64,000 nucleotides of DNA from Pseudomonas mohnii (GTDB taxonomy: Bacteria > Pseudomonadota > Gammaproteobacteria > Pseudomonadales > Pseudomonadaceae). Of the stretch, positions 14,273-28,797 are shown one piece after another; position 1 is the first letter of the stretch; each line of letters starts with the position of its first letter. Location of the stretch: the NCBI RefSeq assembly GCF_900105115.1, contig NZ_FNRV01000001.1, forward strand, positions 4,758,501-4,822,500, written 5' to 3'. The notes under the pieces were generated by a model that was not told the DNA's origin, ran no database searches, and saw only the letters and a list, made by a program, of their open reading frames with translations. The position numbers were made by a program, and so were the translations under genes.

Positions 14273-14525
14273 AAGGGGCTTTCCGGTAGACTACGCTCCC
14301 TTCTTGATACAACTTCTGTGGATTCGCCTGAATTGCAGGAGTTGCCGATTACCAAGCAGTCTTTGCTGGGCGATTCCAAAAAATGTGTAGCGAGCAACGT
14401 ACCGGTGTTTCATCTTCCGGTCTGTCCCAACGCGGCGGTTTTTTTGAAAGGTGCACTGTGATTAATGCAGGTGATCGGGGGCTTCGGCCTTCCTTCGCTT
14501 TCCCCGGCGGCTCGGACCGCTTTAA

Positions 14526-17029
<2,504 letters not shown>

Positions 17030-17047
17030 TCCTCAATTCTCCGGTAA

Positions 17048-18475
<1,428 letters not shown>

Positions 18476-18555
18476 TCGCTACACAAAAAAAGACACCGGA
18501 TTGTGTCGGAAAAATCGCTACGGCGACGTTTTTAGCACTAATCTGATGCCTTATT

Positions 18556-18587
18556 AGCACAAGCCTGGTTCATCCAGGCTTCGTGCT
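18556..18587 (+). repeat. Strong inverted repeat in the eno-ftsB gap
   Basis: agcac-aagcctgg (18556-18568) pairs with ccaggctt-c-gtgct (18574-18587) around a 5-base loop. There is no T-tract directly after it. It could be a Rho-independent terminator of poor form, a processing site, or an element in the ftsB leader. Confidence 0.5.
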
Positions 18588-18644
18588 ATCAGTAGCTTCA
18601 TGTTTTGGTATGGCTGTCTTTTTTCACTGGATACCTGATATTCG

Positions 18645-18923
18645 ATGCGCAGTCCCAATTGGTTGTTCCTCGTCTTGCTCCTGCTGCTGGCTGGCCTGCA
18701 GTACCGCCTGTGGGTGGGTAATGGCAGCCTGGCGCAAGTGGCCGAACTGACTCAGCAGATCGCGGATCAGCACGCTGAGAACGAGTCTTTGCTGGAGCGC
18801 AATCGGGTGATGGACGCTGAAGTCAGCGAGTTGAAAAAGGGCATGGAGACCGTTGAAGAGCGGGCTCGCCATGAGCTGGGCATGGTCAAGGACGGTGAAA
18901 CCCTTTACCAGTTGGCACAATGA
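18645..18923 (+). CDS. ftsB: Cell division protein FtsB
   Basis: Bitopic divisome protein that forms a complex with FtsL and FtsQ. 92 residues: short cytoplasmic N-terminus, one membrane helix (about residues 5-22, LFLVLLLLLAGLQY), then a periplasmic coiled coil (about 30-70) rich in heptad hydrophobics. Its stop overlaps ispD by four bases (ATGA), a conserved pairing in gamma-proteobacteria. Confidence 0.95.
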   Translation: MRSPNWLFLVLLLLLAGLQYRLWVGNGSLAQVAELTQQIADQHAENESLLERNRVMDAEVSELKKGMETVEERARHELGMVKDGETLYQLAQ

Positions 18924-19627
18924 ATTTGTCTCTACCGGCCTTCTGGGCCGTGATTCCTGCCGCGGGCGTCGGTGCCCGTATGGCTGCGGACCGTCCCAAG
19001 CAATACTTGCAATTGGGCGGGCGCACTATTCTCGAACACAGCCTCGGCTGTTTCCTTGATCACCCATCTCTTAAGGGATTGGTGGTCAGTCTTGCGGTTG
19101 ACGATCCTTATTGGCCGAACCTGGCGTGTGCTTCCGATCGGCGCATTCAACGCGTTGATGGCGGTGCTGAACGTTCCGGATCGGTACTCAATGCGCTGTT
19201 GCATTTGCATGCGTTGGGTGCGGATGACGAGGATTGGGTGTTGGTGCACGATGCCGCACGGCCCAATCTGAGTCGCGATGATCTGGACAAGTTGCTGGGC
19301 GATCTGGCGGATGATCCGGTGGGTGGACTGCTGGCGGTGCCGGCACGGGATACCTTAAAGCGGGTCGACAAGCAGGGTCGTGTGGTTGAAACCGTGGATC
19401 GCAGCGTGATCTGGCAAGCCTATACGCCGCAAATGTTCCGTCTTGGCGCATTGCATCGCGCGCTGGCGGACAGCCTGGTGGCCGACGCCGTCATCACCGA
19501 CGAAGCTTCGGCCATGGAGTGGGCGGGGATGGCGCCGCGCCTGATCGAAGGGCGCGCCGATAACCTCAAGGTCACGCGCCCCGAAGATCTGGAATGGTTG
19601 CGTCAGCGCTGGGCTAACCGAGGCTAG
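18920..19627 (+). CDS. ispD: 2-C-methyl-D-erythritol 4-phosphate cytidylyltransferase IspD
   Basis: Third step of the MEP isoprenoid pathway: CTP + MEP to CDP-ME. 235 residues with the nucleotide-binding start IPAAGVGARMAADRPKQYLQL and VHDAARPNLS. It overlaps ftsB. IspF, two steps later in the pathway, lies 3 kb downstream, separated here by the LysR/formaldehyde genes. Confidence 0.97.
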   Translation: MNLSLPAFWAVIPAAGVGARMAADRPKQYLQLGGRTILEHSLGCFLDHPSLKGLVVSLAVDDPYWPNLACASDRRIQRVDGGAERSGSVLNALLHLHALGADDEDWVLVHDAARPNLSRDDLDKLLGDLADDPVGGLLAVPARDTLKRVDKQGRVVETVDRSVIWQAYTPQMFRLGALHRALADSLVADAVITDEASAMEWAGMAPRLIEGRADNLKVTRPEDLEWLRQRWANRG

Positions 19628-19634
19628 ACGATCC

Positions 19635-20531
19635 CTAACCCCGGTATTCGGGTCTTTCCGCCAATCCTTCCTTCAGATAATCGACGAGTTTGCGCACCTT
19701 GGGCGACAGATGCCGTTGCTGTGGATAAAGCGCCCACACGGCCGTATTCGGCGGCTGATGCGCCTCCAATAGCGAAATCAGTGCACCGCTTTTCAGATGT
19801 TCCAGCACGTAATAATCCGGCAGCTGGCATAACCCTACGCCCTGAAGTGCCGCATCCAGCACCGCTTGCCCACTGTTGCAACGCCAGTTTCCCTGGACTC
19901 GTTGGGAAAATTCCCGCCCGTTCTGTTCGAGTTGCCAGAGATCGGAACTGCCGATCAGGCAATTGTGACGGCTCAACTCCGACAAACTGTGGGGCCGGCC
20001 ATAACGTTCCAGGTAGGAAGGCGACGCACAAAGAAACATGCGCCGTGGCGCGAGGCGGGTGGCGACCAGTCGCGAGTCCTGCAGGCGACCCAGGCGGATG
20101 GCCAGGTCCAGGCCTTCATGCACCAGATCGAGTTGCCGGTTGCTCAGTTCGATGTCGATCCGCAGTTGCGGATAGAGCCCCATGAATCGCGTCACCAGCG
20201 GCACGATAAAGCGTTCGCCGTAGGCGACGGCGCAGGTCATGCGCAACATGCCCTTGGGTTCGCTGGTCAAGTCGCCGACCGCGCGCAACGCCTCCTCACG
20301 ACCGTCCTGTAAACGCTGGCAATGCTGCAAAAAAGTTTGCCCGGCTTCGGTCAGTGCGACCCGGCGCGTACTGCGATAAAGCAATCGGGTTTGCAGGCGT
20401 TCTTCCAGGCGTACAATTTGTCGACTGATGTGGGAGGAAGAAACCCCCAGGCGTTCGGCGGCAGCGGTGAACTGACTGCATTCGGCGACCGCGACAAATT
20501 CGTCGATGCCTTCCCAGCGATTGTCGGACAT
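19635..20531 (-). CDS. LysR-family regulator divergent from the formaldehyde pathway
   Basis: 298 residues: N-terminal winged helix-turn-helix (about 5-65; FTAAAERLGVSSSHISRQIVRLEERL) and a periplasmic-binding-like effector domain. It converges on ispD (7 bp between stops) and is divergent from the class III alcohol dehydrogenase with a shared 107-bp gap, so it probably controls that gene. That is inference from position; the effector is not visible in the sequence. Confidence 0.9.
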   Translation of the reverse strand: MSDNRWEGIDEFVAVAECSQFTAAAERLGVSSSHISRQIVRLEERLQTRLLYRSTRRVALTEAGQTFLQHCQRLQDGREEALRAVGDLTSEPKGMLRMTCAVAYGERFIVPLVTRFMGLYPQLRIDIELSNRQLDLVHEGLDLAIRLGRLQDSRLVATRLAPRRMFLCASPSYLERYGRPHSLSELSRHNCLIGSSDLWQLEQNGREFSQRVQGNWRCNSGQAVLDAALQGVGLCQLPDYYVLEHLKSGALISLLEAHQPPNTAVWALYPQQRHLSPKVRKLVDYLKEGLAERPEYRG

Positions 20532-21751
<1,220 letters not shown>

Positions 21752-21758
21752 GAAGCGG

Positions 21759-21828
21759 CAGCAAGCTGCAAGCCATAAGCTGCAAGAGAGCGCGCCTCGA
21801 CTTGCAGCTACAAGCTTGCGGCTTGCTG
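21759..21828. repeat. Long near-perfect hairpin between adhC and fghA
   Basis: A 15-base arm at 21759-21773 pairs with 21814-21828 with one mismatch, and an inner arm at 21776-21786 pairs with 21801-21810. The repeats are built from cagcaagc/tgcaagc units similar to those at 43544-43622, so this is a second REP-like class. It ends 2 bp before the fghA ribosome site. Confidence 0.75.
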
Positions 21829-21842
21829 CTGGGAGGATTCCC

Positions 21843-22688
21843 ATGAGTTTGGAAAATATTTCCTGCCAGAAAAGCTTCGGCGGTTGGCACAAACGCTACC
21901 GGCATCGTTCCGAGGTGCTCGGCTGCGACATGGTGTTCGCCGTATACCTGCCGCCACAAGCGGAGCTGGGCGGCAAGCTGCCCGTGCTTTATTGGTTATC
22001 CGGCCTGACCTGCACCGACGAGAACTTCATGCAGAAGGCCGGCGCGATGCGCATGGCGGCCGAGCTGGGTTTGATCATCGTTGCACCGGACACCAGTCCC
22101 CGTGGTCCGGACGTACCGGGCGATCCGGACGGCGCCTGGGACTTCGGTCTCGGCGCCGGGTTTTATCTGAATGCCACGCAGGAACCGTGGTCGCGCCACT
22201 ATCGGATGCATGACTATGTCGTGCAGGAATTGCCGGCTTTGGTCGAAGCCCATTTCCCGGCGTCCGACAAACGTGGCATTAGCGGTCACTCCATGGGTGG
22301 CCATGGCGCGTTGGTCTGTGCCTTGCGCAATCCTGGGCGCTATCTCTCGGTGTCAGCGTTTTCGCCGATCAACAATCCGATGGACTGCCCTTGGGGCCAG
22401 AAGGCTTTTTCTCGATACCTCGGGGAAGACCGTTCGAAATGGCGCGATTGGGATGCCTGTGCATTGATTGCCGAGGCCGACGAGAAGCTGCCGCTGCTTG
22501 TAGACCAAGGAGATCGCGATGATTTTCTGGCCACCCAGCTCAAGCCGGAAGCCTTGCAGCAGGCGACCAAACTGGCGGGTCATCCGCTGACCTTGCGTCT
22601 GCAACCCGGCTATGACCACAGCTATTTCTTCATCGCCAGTTTCATCGATGATCACTTGCGGCATCACGCGCATGCTCTAGGTGCCTAA
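21843..22688 (+). CDS. fghA: S-formylglutathione hydrolase
   Basis: Hydrolyses S-formylglutathione to formate and glutathione, the second step of formaldehyde detoxification. 281 residues, esterase D family; nucleophile Ser in [10 protein letters not shown], with Asp and His further on ([21 protein letters not shown]). Start at ATG 21843 with gggagg at 21831-21836; the open frame extends upstream into adhC but those residues do not fit the family. Confidence 0.96.
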   Translation: MSLENISCQKSFGGWHKRYRHRSEVLGCDMVFAVYLPPQAELGGKLPVLYWLSGLTCTDENFMQKAGAMRMAAELGLIIVAPDTSPRGPDVPGDPDGAWDFGLGAGFYLNATQEPWSRHYRMHDYVVQELPALVEAHFPASDKRGISGHSMGGHGALVCALRNPGRYLSVSAFSPINNPMDCPWGQKAFSRYLGEDRSKWRDWDACALIAEADEKLPLLVDQGDRDDFLATQLKPEALQQATKLAGHPLTLRLQPGYDHSYFFIASFIDDHLRHHAHALGA

Positions 22689-22701
22689 TGCAGGTAGAAT
22701 C

Positions 22702-22731
22702 ACGCCCTGACAAAATTCGGGGCGTTTTTTT
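22702..22731 (+). terminator. Intrinsic terminator after fghA, touching the ispF start
   Basis: acgccc (22702-22707) pairs with gggcgt (22719-22724), then an unbroken run of T up to 22731. The ispF ATG is the next base (22732). A -10-like TAGAAT lies at 22695-22700, just before the hairpin. Confidence 0.75.
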
Positions 22732-23205
22732 ATGCGTATTGGCCACGGCTATGATGTGCACCGTTTCGCTGAAGGCGATTTCATCACTCTGGGCGGCGTG
22801 CGTATTGCACATGGCTTCGGGCTGCTCGCTCACTCCGACGGTGACGTCCTGCTGCACGCCTTGAGCGATGCCTTGCTCGGCGCGGCTGCGCTGGGCGACA
22901 TCGGCAAGCACTTCCCGGACACCGACCCGCAATTCAAGGGCGCCGACAGCCGTGGGCTGTTGCGTCATGTCGTCGCATTGATCCACGCCAAGGGCTGGAA
23001 AGTCGGCAACGTCGATAACACCATTGTCGCCCAAGCGCCAAAAATGGCCCCGCATATCGAATCGATGCGCGCACTGATTGCCGCGGATCTTCAAGTTGAG
23101 TTGGATCAAGTGAACGTTAAAGCTACCACTACCGAAAAGCTTGGCTTTGTCGGTCGCGAAGAAGGCATTGCGGTGCACTCCGTTGCCTTGTTGCTGCGCG
23201 CATGA
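22732..23205 (+). CDS. ispF: 2-C-methyl-D-erythritol 2,4-cyclodiphosphate synthase IspF
   Basis: Cyclises CDP-ME-2-phosphate in the MEP pathway. 157 residues; zinc ligands in GHGYDVHRF (Asp and His) and a His in the [17 protein letters not shown] segment. No ribosome site is visible: the ATG directly follows the T-tract of a terminator hairpin. It overlaps truD by four bases. Confidence 0.97.
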   Translation: MRIGHGYDVHRFAEGDFITLGGVRIAHGFGLLAHSDGDVLLHALSDALLGAAALGDIGKHFPDTDPQFKGADSRGLLRHVVALIHAKGWKVGNVDNTIVAQAPKMAPHIESMRALIAADLQVELDQVNVKATTTEKLGFVGREEGIAVHSVALLLRA

Positions 23206-24247
23206 ACGAACTGCAATTGCTCGGCCCGCGGGCCTATGGTGAAGCCCTCGGCACTGCAGTCCTGAAAGCCATCGCGGAAGATTTTCAGGTCGACGAAGTC
23301 CTTGATATTCCGCTGAGCGGTGACGGTGAACACCTGTGGATCTGGGTGGAAAAACGCGGTCTGAACACTGAAGAAGCGGCGCGGCGAATCGCCAAGGCAG
23401 CCGGCGTTTCATTGCGCACTGTCAGTTATGCCGGGCTCAAGGATCGCCAGGCGCTGACCCGCCAGTGGTTCAGCGTTCAACTGCCGGGCAAGGCCGATCC
23501 GGATCTGTCGGCGGCAGAAAACGACACGCTGAAAATCCTCAAGACCAGTCGGCACAAGCGCAAGCTGCAACGCGGCGCCCACTCGGCCAATGGCTTTACT
23601 TTGCGCCTGACGCAGTTCGCCGGCGACAAGGCCGCCATTGAAGAGCGCCTGCAGTTGATCGCCCAACAAGGCATCCCCAACTATTTCGGGGCGCAGCGCT
23701 TCGGGCACGACGGCGGCAATGTGGTCGATGCCCGCGCCTGGGCTGCGCGCAAGGCGTTGCCGGAGCAGCGCAACGTTCGTTCGCGCCTGCTCTCCACAGC
23801 CCGTAGCTTTCTGTTCAACCAGGTGTTGGCAGCCCGTGTTGCCGATGGCACCTGGCAGCGCGCCCAAGTGGGTGACTTGCTGGCATTCACCGATAGCCGC
23901 AGCTTCTTTCCGGCCGGTGAGGCCGAGTGCAGCGACCCTCGTCTGGCGATTCTCGATCTGCATCCGACCGGCCCGCAGTGGGGTGAAGGTGACTCGCCGG
24001 CCACGGGCGCTGTCCATGAATTGGAGCAGGCAATCGCCGCACGCGAAGCCGACCTTCGCGATTGGTTGATTAACGCCGGAATGAGCCACGAACGTCGCAT
24101 CCTGCGACTGCCCATAGCCGGGTTGACGTGGCATTATCCCGAGCCTGACATTCTGCAACTGGAATTCGTCCTGCCGGCCGGATGCTTCGCCACTGTATTG
24201 GTGCGCGAACTTGTTGATCTGGTGCCGGTGGGGCAGACGGACAGCCC

Positions 24248-24260
<13 letters not shown>
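23202..24260 (+). CDS. truD: tRNA pseudouridine(13) synthase TruD
   Basis: Makes pseudouridine 13 in tRNA-Glu. 352 residues with the catalytic Asp in [11 protein letters not shown] and the TruD insertion domain in the C-terminal half ([14 protein letters not shown]). It overlaps ispF by four bases and surE by 13, in the conserved ispF-truD-surE-pcm cluster. Confidence 0.97.
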
Positions 24261-25674
<1,414 letters not shown>

Positions 25675-25885
25675 TCATTTGTTTCAGCGTTCTGAATTCT
25701 CTTCGATTGCCTTTGTCTTACAGCGGCGTCGATCGGTTAAACGGGTTGTTTTGTCTAGCAGCAAACGTGTGCGCGAAGCCATTTCGCTTCATTAAAGGTA
25801 AAGCGTGCACGGCCCGTTATACTTGCGACATTTCATGCCGGACCACGGCAAATCATATTTTCAGCCACCACAAAGGGAGCGGCGG

Positions 25886-26740
25886 GTGAGTCTCACAGTC
25901 ATTGCGCAGCGTATGGGTACAACGAGCTTTCAGCGCCTGGTGACTGGCCTTGTCTTGAGCACCTTGCTGGTCGGTTGTTCCAGCAACAAATCCAGCGATG
26001 TACGCGTGGTCGATCGCAACAATGCCGTCGCCCAGCGTCCGGCGGTAACGACGGGGCAGTATGTCGTCCGCCCCAAGGACACGCTGTTTTCCATTGCCTT
26101 TCGTTACGGCTGGGACTACAAGGCCCTGGCGGCACGCAACAACATTGCTGAGCCCTATACGATCCATCCGGGTCAGACGATTCGCTTCGACGGGCGTAGT
26201 GATTCAACGTCGACGACGGTCAGTTCGTCGAATTCAACGCCTTCGTCCTCGAGTAAAACCACGGTTTTCCGTCGTCCGGTAAACGGTTCGACCAGCACTG
26301 CGACAGCGGTTGTACCGTCCGTCGCCAACAAGCCAGCACCCGCTCCGATGCCTCCGGCCGGTCCGGCCCCGACCGGCTGGGGATGGCCATCTAATGGCAT
26401 TTTAATTGGAAAATTCTCTTCAAACGGTAGTTTGAATAAAGGAATTGATATCGCCGGGGATTTGGGACAGCCTGTTTTAGCTGCGTCTGATGGGACGGTG
26501 GTATACGCCGGGAGTGGCTTAAGGGGCTACGGCGAATTAGTGATCATCAAACACAGCGAAACCTACGTCAGTGCCTACGGACATAACCGCAGGCTGTTGG
26601 TTCGGGAGGGGCAGCAGGTCAAGGTCGGACAGACAATTGCCGAAATGGGGTCAACGGGTACGGACCGGGTGAAACTGCATTTTGAGATTCGCCGTCAAGG
26701 TAAACCTGTAGATCCGCTGCAATTCCTGCCACGTCGTTGA
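25886..26740 (+). CDS. nlpD: NlpD-type lipoprotein, LysM plus degenerate M23 domain
   Basis: Outer-membrane lipoprotein expected to activate the septal amidase AmiC. About 284 residues from GTG 25886, chosen for the aagggag site at 25872-25878; ATG 25913 is an alternative. Lipobox LLVGC, a LysM domain (QYVVRPKDTLFSIAFRYG...), a Ser/Thr/Pro-rich linker and a C-terminal M23 domain. The M23 zinc ligands look incomplete (NKGIDIAGD lacks the first His; KLHFEI lacks one of the His pair), as in other non-catalytic NlpD/EnvC activators. It directly precedes rpoS, and rpoS promoters lie within nlpD in relatives. Confidence 0.92.
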   Translation: MSLTVIAQRMGTTSFQRLVTGLVLSTLLVGCSSNKSSDVRVVDRNNAVAQRPAVTTGQYVVRPKDTLFSIAFRYGWDYKALAARNNIAEPYTIHPGQTIRFDGRSDSTSTTVSSSNSTPSSSSKTTVFRRPVNGSTSTATAVVPSVANKPAPAPMPPAGPAPTGWGWPSNGILIGKFSSNGSLNKGIDIAGDLGQPVLAASDGTVVYAGSGLRGYGELVIIKHSETYVSAYGHNRRLLVREGQQVKVGQTIAEMGSTGTDRVKLHFEIRRQGKPVDPLQFLPRR

Positions 26741-26843
26741 TCGCTTACCAGCCTGTTCCATCGTAGAGGGGACAGGCTCCAGCGTTGCCAAGGATAAAGG
26801 CGCCGCTTGAGCTTGAGGTCGAACTCACCAAAGGACTATAACA

Positions 26844-27851
26844 ATGGCTCTCAGTAAAGAAGTGCCGGAGTTTGACATCGACGATGAGGTTCTCCTGATG
26901 GAGACCGGCATCGGTGCGGATTCGATGTCGAATGATGAAGGGGCGGCTCCACCTTCCGTTCGTGCCAAATCCAAACACTCCACTTCGCTAAAGCAACACA
27001 AGTACATTGACTACACGCGGGCGCTCGATGCCACGCAGCTGTACCTCAATGAAATCGGTTTTTCCCCGCTGTTGTCCCCTGAAGAAGAAGTGCATTTTGC
27101 GCGCCTGTCGCAAAGTGGCGATCCGGCCGGGCGCAAGCGCATGATTGAAAGTAACTTGCGACTGGTGGTGAAAATCGCCCGACGTTACGTCAATCGTGGT
27201 CTGTCGCTGCTTGATCTGATCGAAGAGGGCAACCTGGGGTTGATCCGGGCGGTGGAGAAGTTTGATCCTGAACGTGGCTTCCGCTTCTCGACCTACGCGA
27301 CCTGGTGGATTCGTCAAACCATCGAACGCGCGATCATGAATCAGACCCGGACCATCCGGTTGCCGATCCATGTGGTCAAAGAGCTCAACGTGTACCTGCG
27401 GGCCGCACGGGAGCTGACGCAAAAACTCGACCATGAACCCTCACCTGAAGAAATCGCCAATCTGCTGGAAAAACCGGTAGGCGAGGTCAAGCGCATGCTC
27501 GGCCTGAACGAGCGAGTTTCCTCAGTCGACGTCTCGCTGGGCCCGGATTCGGATAAAACCCTGCTGGATACCCTTACCGATGATCGCCCAACCGATCCAT
27601 GCGAGTTGTTGCAGGATGACGACCTGTCCCAGAGCATTGATCAATGGCTTTCCGAGTTGACCGATAAGCAACGCGAAGTGGTAGTTCGTCGCTTCGGCCT
27701 GCGAGGTCATGAGAGCAGCACCCTTGAAGACGTAGGCCTGGAAATTGGCCTCACCCGGGAACGGGTCAGACAAATTCAGGTTGAAGGCCTGAAGCGTCTT
27801 CGGGAGATCCTGGAGAAAAATGGCTTGTCTAGCGAGTCGCTGTTTCAGTAA
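26844..27851 (+). CDS. rpoS: RNA polymerase sigma factor RpoS
   Basis: Sigma-38, the stationary-phase and general stress sigma factor. 335 residues: regions 1.2-2 ([31 protein letters not shown] motif area), 2.4 ([18 protein letters not shown]), 3, and region 4.2 helix-turn-helix ([21 protein letters not shown]). ATG 26844. In fluorescent pseudomonads it works together with Gac/Rsm, whose RNA RsmZ lies directly downstream. Confidence 0.99.
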   Translation: MALSKEVPEFDIDDEVLLMETGIGADSMSNDEGAAPPSVRAKSKHSTSLKQHKYIDYTRALDATQLYLNEIGFSPLLSPEEEVHFARLSQSGDPAGRKRMIESNLRLVVKIARRYVNRGLSLLDLIEEGNLGLIRAVEKFDPERGFRFSTYATWWIRQTIERAIMNQTRTIRLPIHVVKELNVYLRAARELTQKLDHEPSPEEIANLLEKPVGEVKRMLGLNERVSSVDVSLGPDSDKTLLDTLTDDRPTDPCELLQDDDLSQSIDQWLSELTDKQREVVVRRFGLRGHESSTLEDVGLEIGLTRERVRQIQVEGLKRLREILEKNGLSSESLFQ

Positions 27852-27872
27852 CAGCCTTGTGTAGCAGCTAAC

Positions 27873-27902
27873 AAAAAGCCCCGACTGGTTCGGGGCTTTT
27901 TG
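27873..27902 (+). terminator. rpoS terminator
   Basis: aaaaagccccga, loop, tcggggctttttg: a classic GC stem with flanking A and T runs 22 bp after the rpoS stop. Confidence 0.9.
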
Positions 27903-27958
27903 TTGCCATGGAAAAACAATCTAAGCGCAGGGTGCTCATCTGGTTCGTAGTCTCGCGT

Positions 27959-27976
27959 TGTAAGTCTTCGCTTACT
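27959..27976 (+). promoter_or_regulatory. GacA-type upstream activating box of rsmZ
   Basis: TGTAAG-N6-CTTACT, one base from the TGTAAG-N6-CTTACA palindrome bound by phosphorylated GacA upstream of rsm small RNA genes. Its centre is about 180 bp before the proposed rsmZ start, the distance known for rsmZ in this group. Confidence 0.85.
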
Positions 27977-28111
27977 CTTTCGTAAGTGTTCGTTATTTTT
28001 ACAGGGTGATAGTTGCTCAGAATTTCAGGCGAGAATTTTATCTAACTGAAAAATAAGTAAATTTTTATACATTTACGGCGTGTGACAAGCGGTTGGGGAG
28101 CCAGGCCCCGA

Positions 28112-28139
28112 TTGCTCTTGCCACGGAACGCTCTAGTAT
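28112..28139 (+). promoter_or_regulatory. rsmZ promoter
   Basis: TTGCTC (28112-28117), 16-bp spacer, TAGTAT (28134-28139), placing transcription start near 28148 where the RsmZ-type 5' hairpin begins. Confidence 0.6.
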
Positions 28140-28147
28140 TCGGGTTG

Positions 28148-28277
28148 TGTCGACGGACAGACACACCCTTCAAGGACGAAGGGAAGGGACATCGCAGGAA
28201 GCGATTCATCAGGACGATGAAAAGGAACACAGGGAATAGGGAAAAAAATGCGGGCGGGTCAAACCGCCCCTTTTTTT
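28148..28277 (+). ncRNA. rsmZ: Small regulatory RNA RsmZ
   Basis: Sponge RNA that titrates the translational repressors RsmA/RsmE. About 130 nt. The 5' end is a tgtc/gaca hairpin exposing a GGA. Nine GGA trinucleotides follow across the transcript (28155 to 28242), several in short hairpin loops such as gcaGGAagc and tcatcaGGAcgatga. The 3' end is a GC stem (28252-28257 with 28264-28269) and seven T. Position between rpoS and fdxA is the conserved rsmZ locus. It is expressed under GacS/GacA, as the upstream box suggests. Confidence 0.93.
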
Positions 28278-28291
28278 GCCCATGAAAAAGC

Positions 28292-28316
28292 AAAAAGGCC
28301 CGCAAGGGGCCTTTTC
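28292..28316 (-). terminator. fdxA terminator
   Basis: Stem ggccc/gggcc with flanking A and T runs. It is read on the minus strand after the fdxA stop and faces the rsmZ terminator 15 bp away. Confidence 0.75.
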
Positions 28317-28332
28317 GTGAGCGCGGGTAAAA

Positions 28333-28656
28333 TCAGCGTTCGAGATCTTTGATCTTGCCTTTGACACCATCCCACTCTTCGGCATCGGGCAACGATTCTT
28401 TCTTTTCGGTGATGTTGGGCCAGATTTCAGCCAGCTCAACGTTGAGCTGAATGAACTCCTGCATCTCCTCCGGGACTTCATCTTCGGAGAAGATGGCCAC
28501 GGCAGGGCATTCTGGTTCGCACAGTGCGCAGTCGATGCACTCATCCGGGTGAATCACCAGGAAATTCGGGCCTTCGTAAAAGCAGTCCACCGGACACACT
28601 TCTACGCAGTCGGTGTACTTGCACTTGATGCAGTTGTCGGTGACGACGAAGGTCAT
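28333..28656 (-). CDS. fdxA: Ferredoxin FdxA (7Fe type)
   Basis: Small electron carrier. 107 residues from the ATG at 28656 ([12 protein letters not shown]), with gaggag upstream; a longer frame to 28698 is not supported. Cysteine motifs [20 protein letters not shown] and [12 protein letters not shown] fit one [3Fe-4S] and one [4Fe-4S] cluster. Convergent with rsmZ; mutS follows upstream on the same strand. Confidence 0.96.
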   Translation of the reverse strand: MTFVVTDNCIKCKYTDCVEVCPVDCFYEGPNFLVIHPDECIDCALCEPECPAVAIFSEDEVPEEMQEFIQLNVELAEIWPNITEKKESLPDAEEWDGVKGKIKDLER

Positions 28657-28797
28657 TTCTAATTTTCTCCTCAGGCGCGGCTTGCTGCGCCCCTTCACGT
28701 GGGGGTCGCAAGGTTCGGGAGCGATAGTCTGCAGGCCAGGCTATAGCCAGCAGCATCCCAAACCGCGCGAGATTCTAACAGCTTGCAAGCCTATGCG

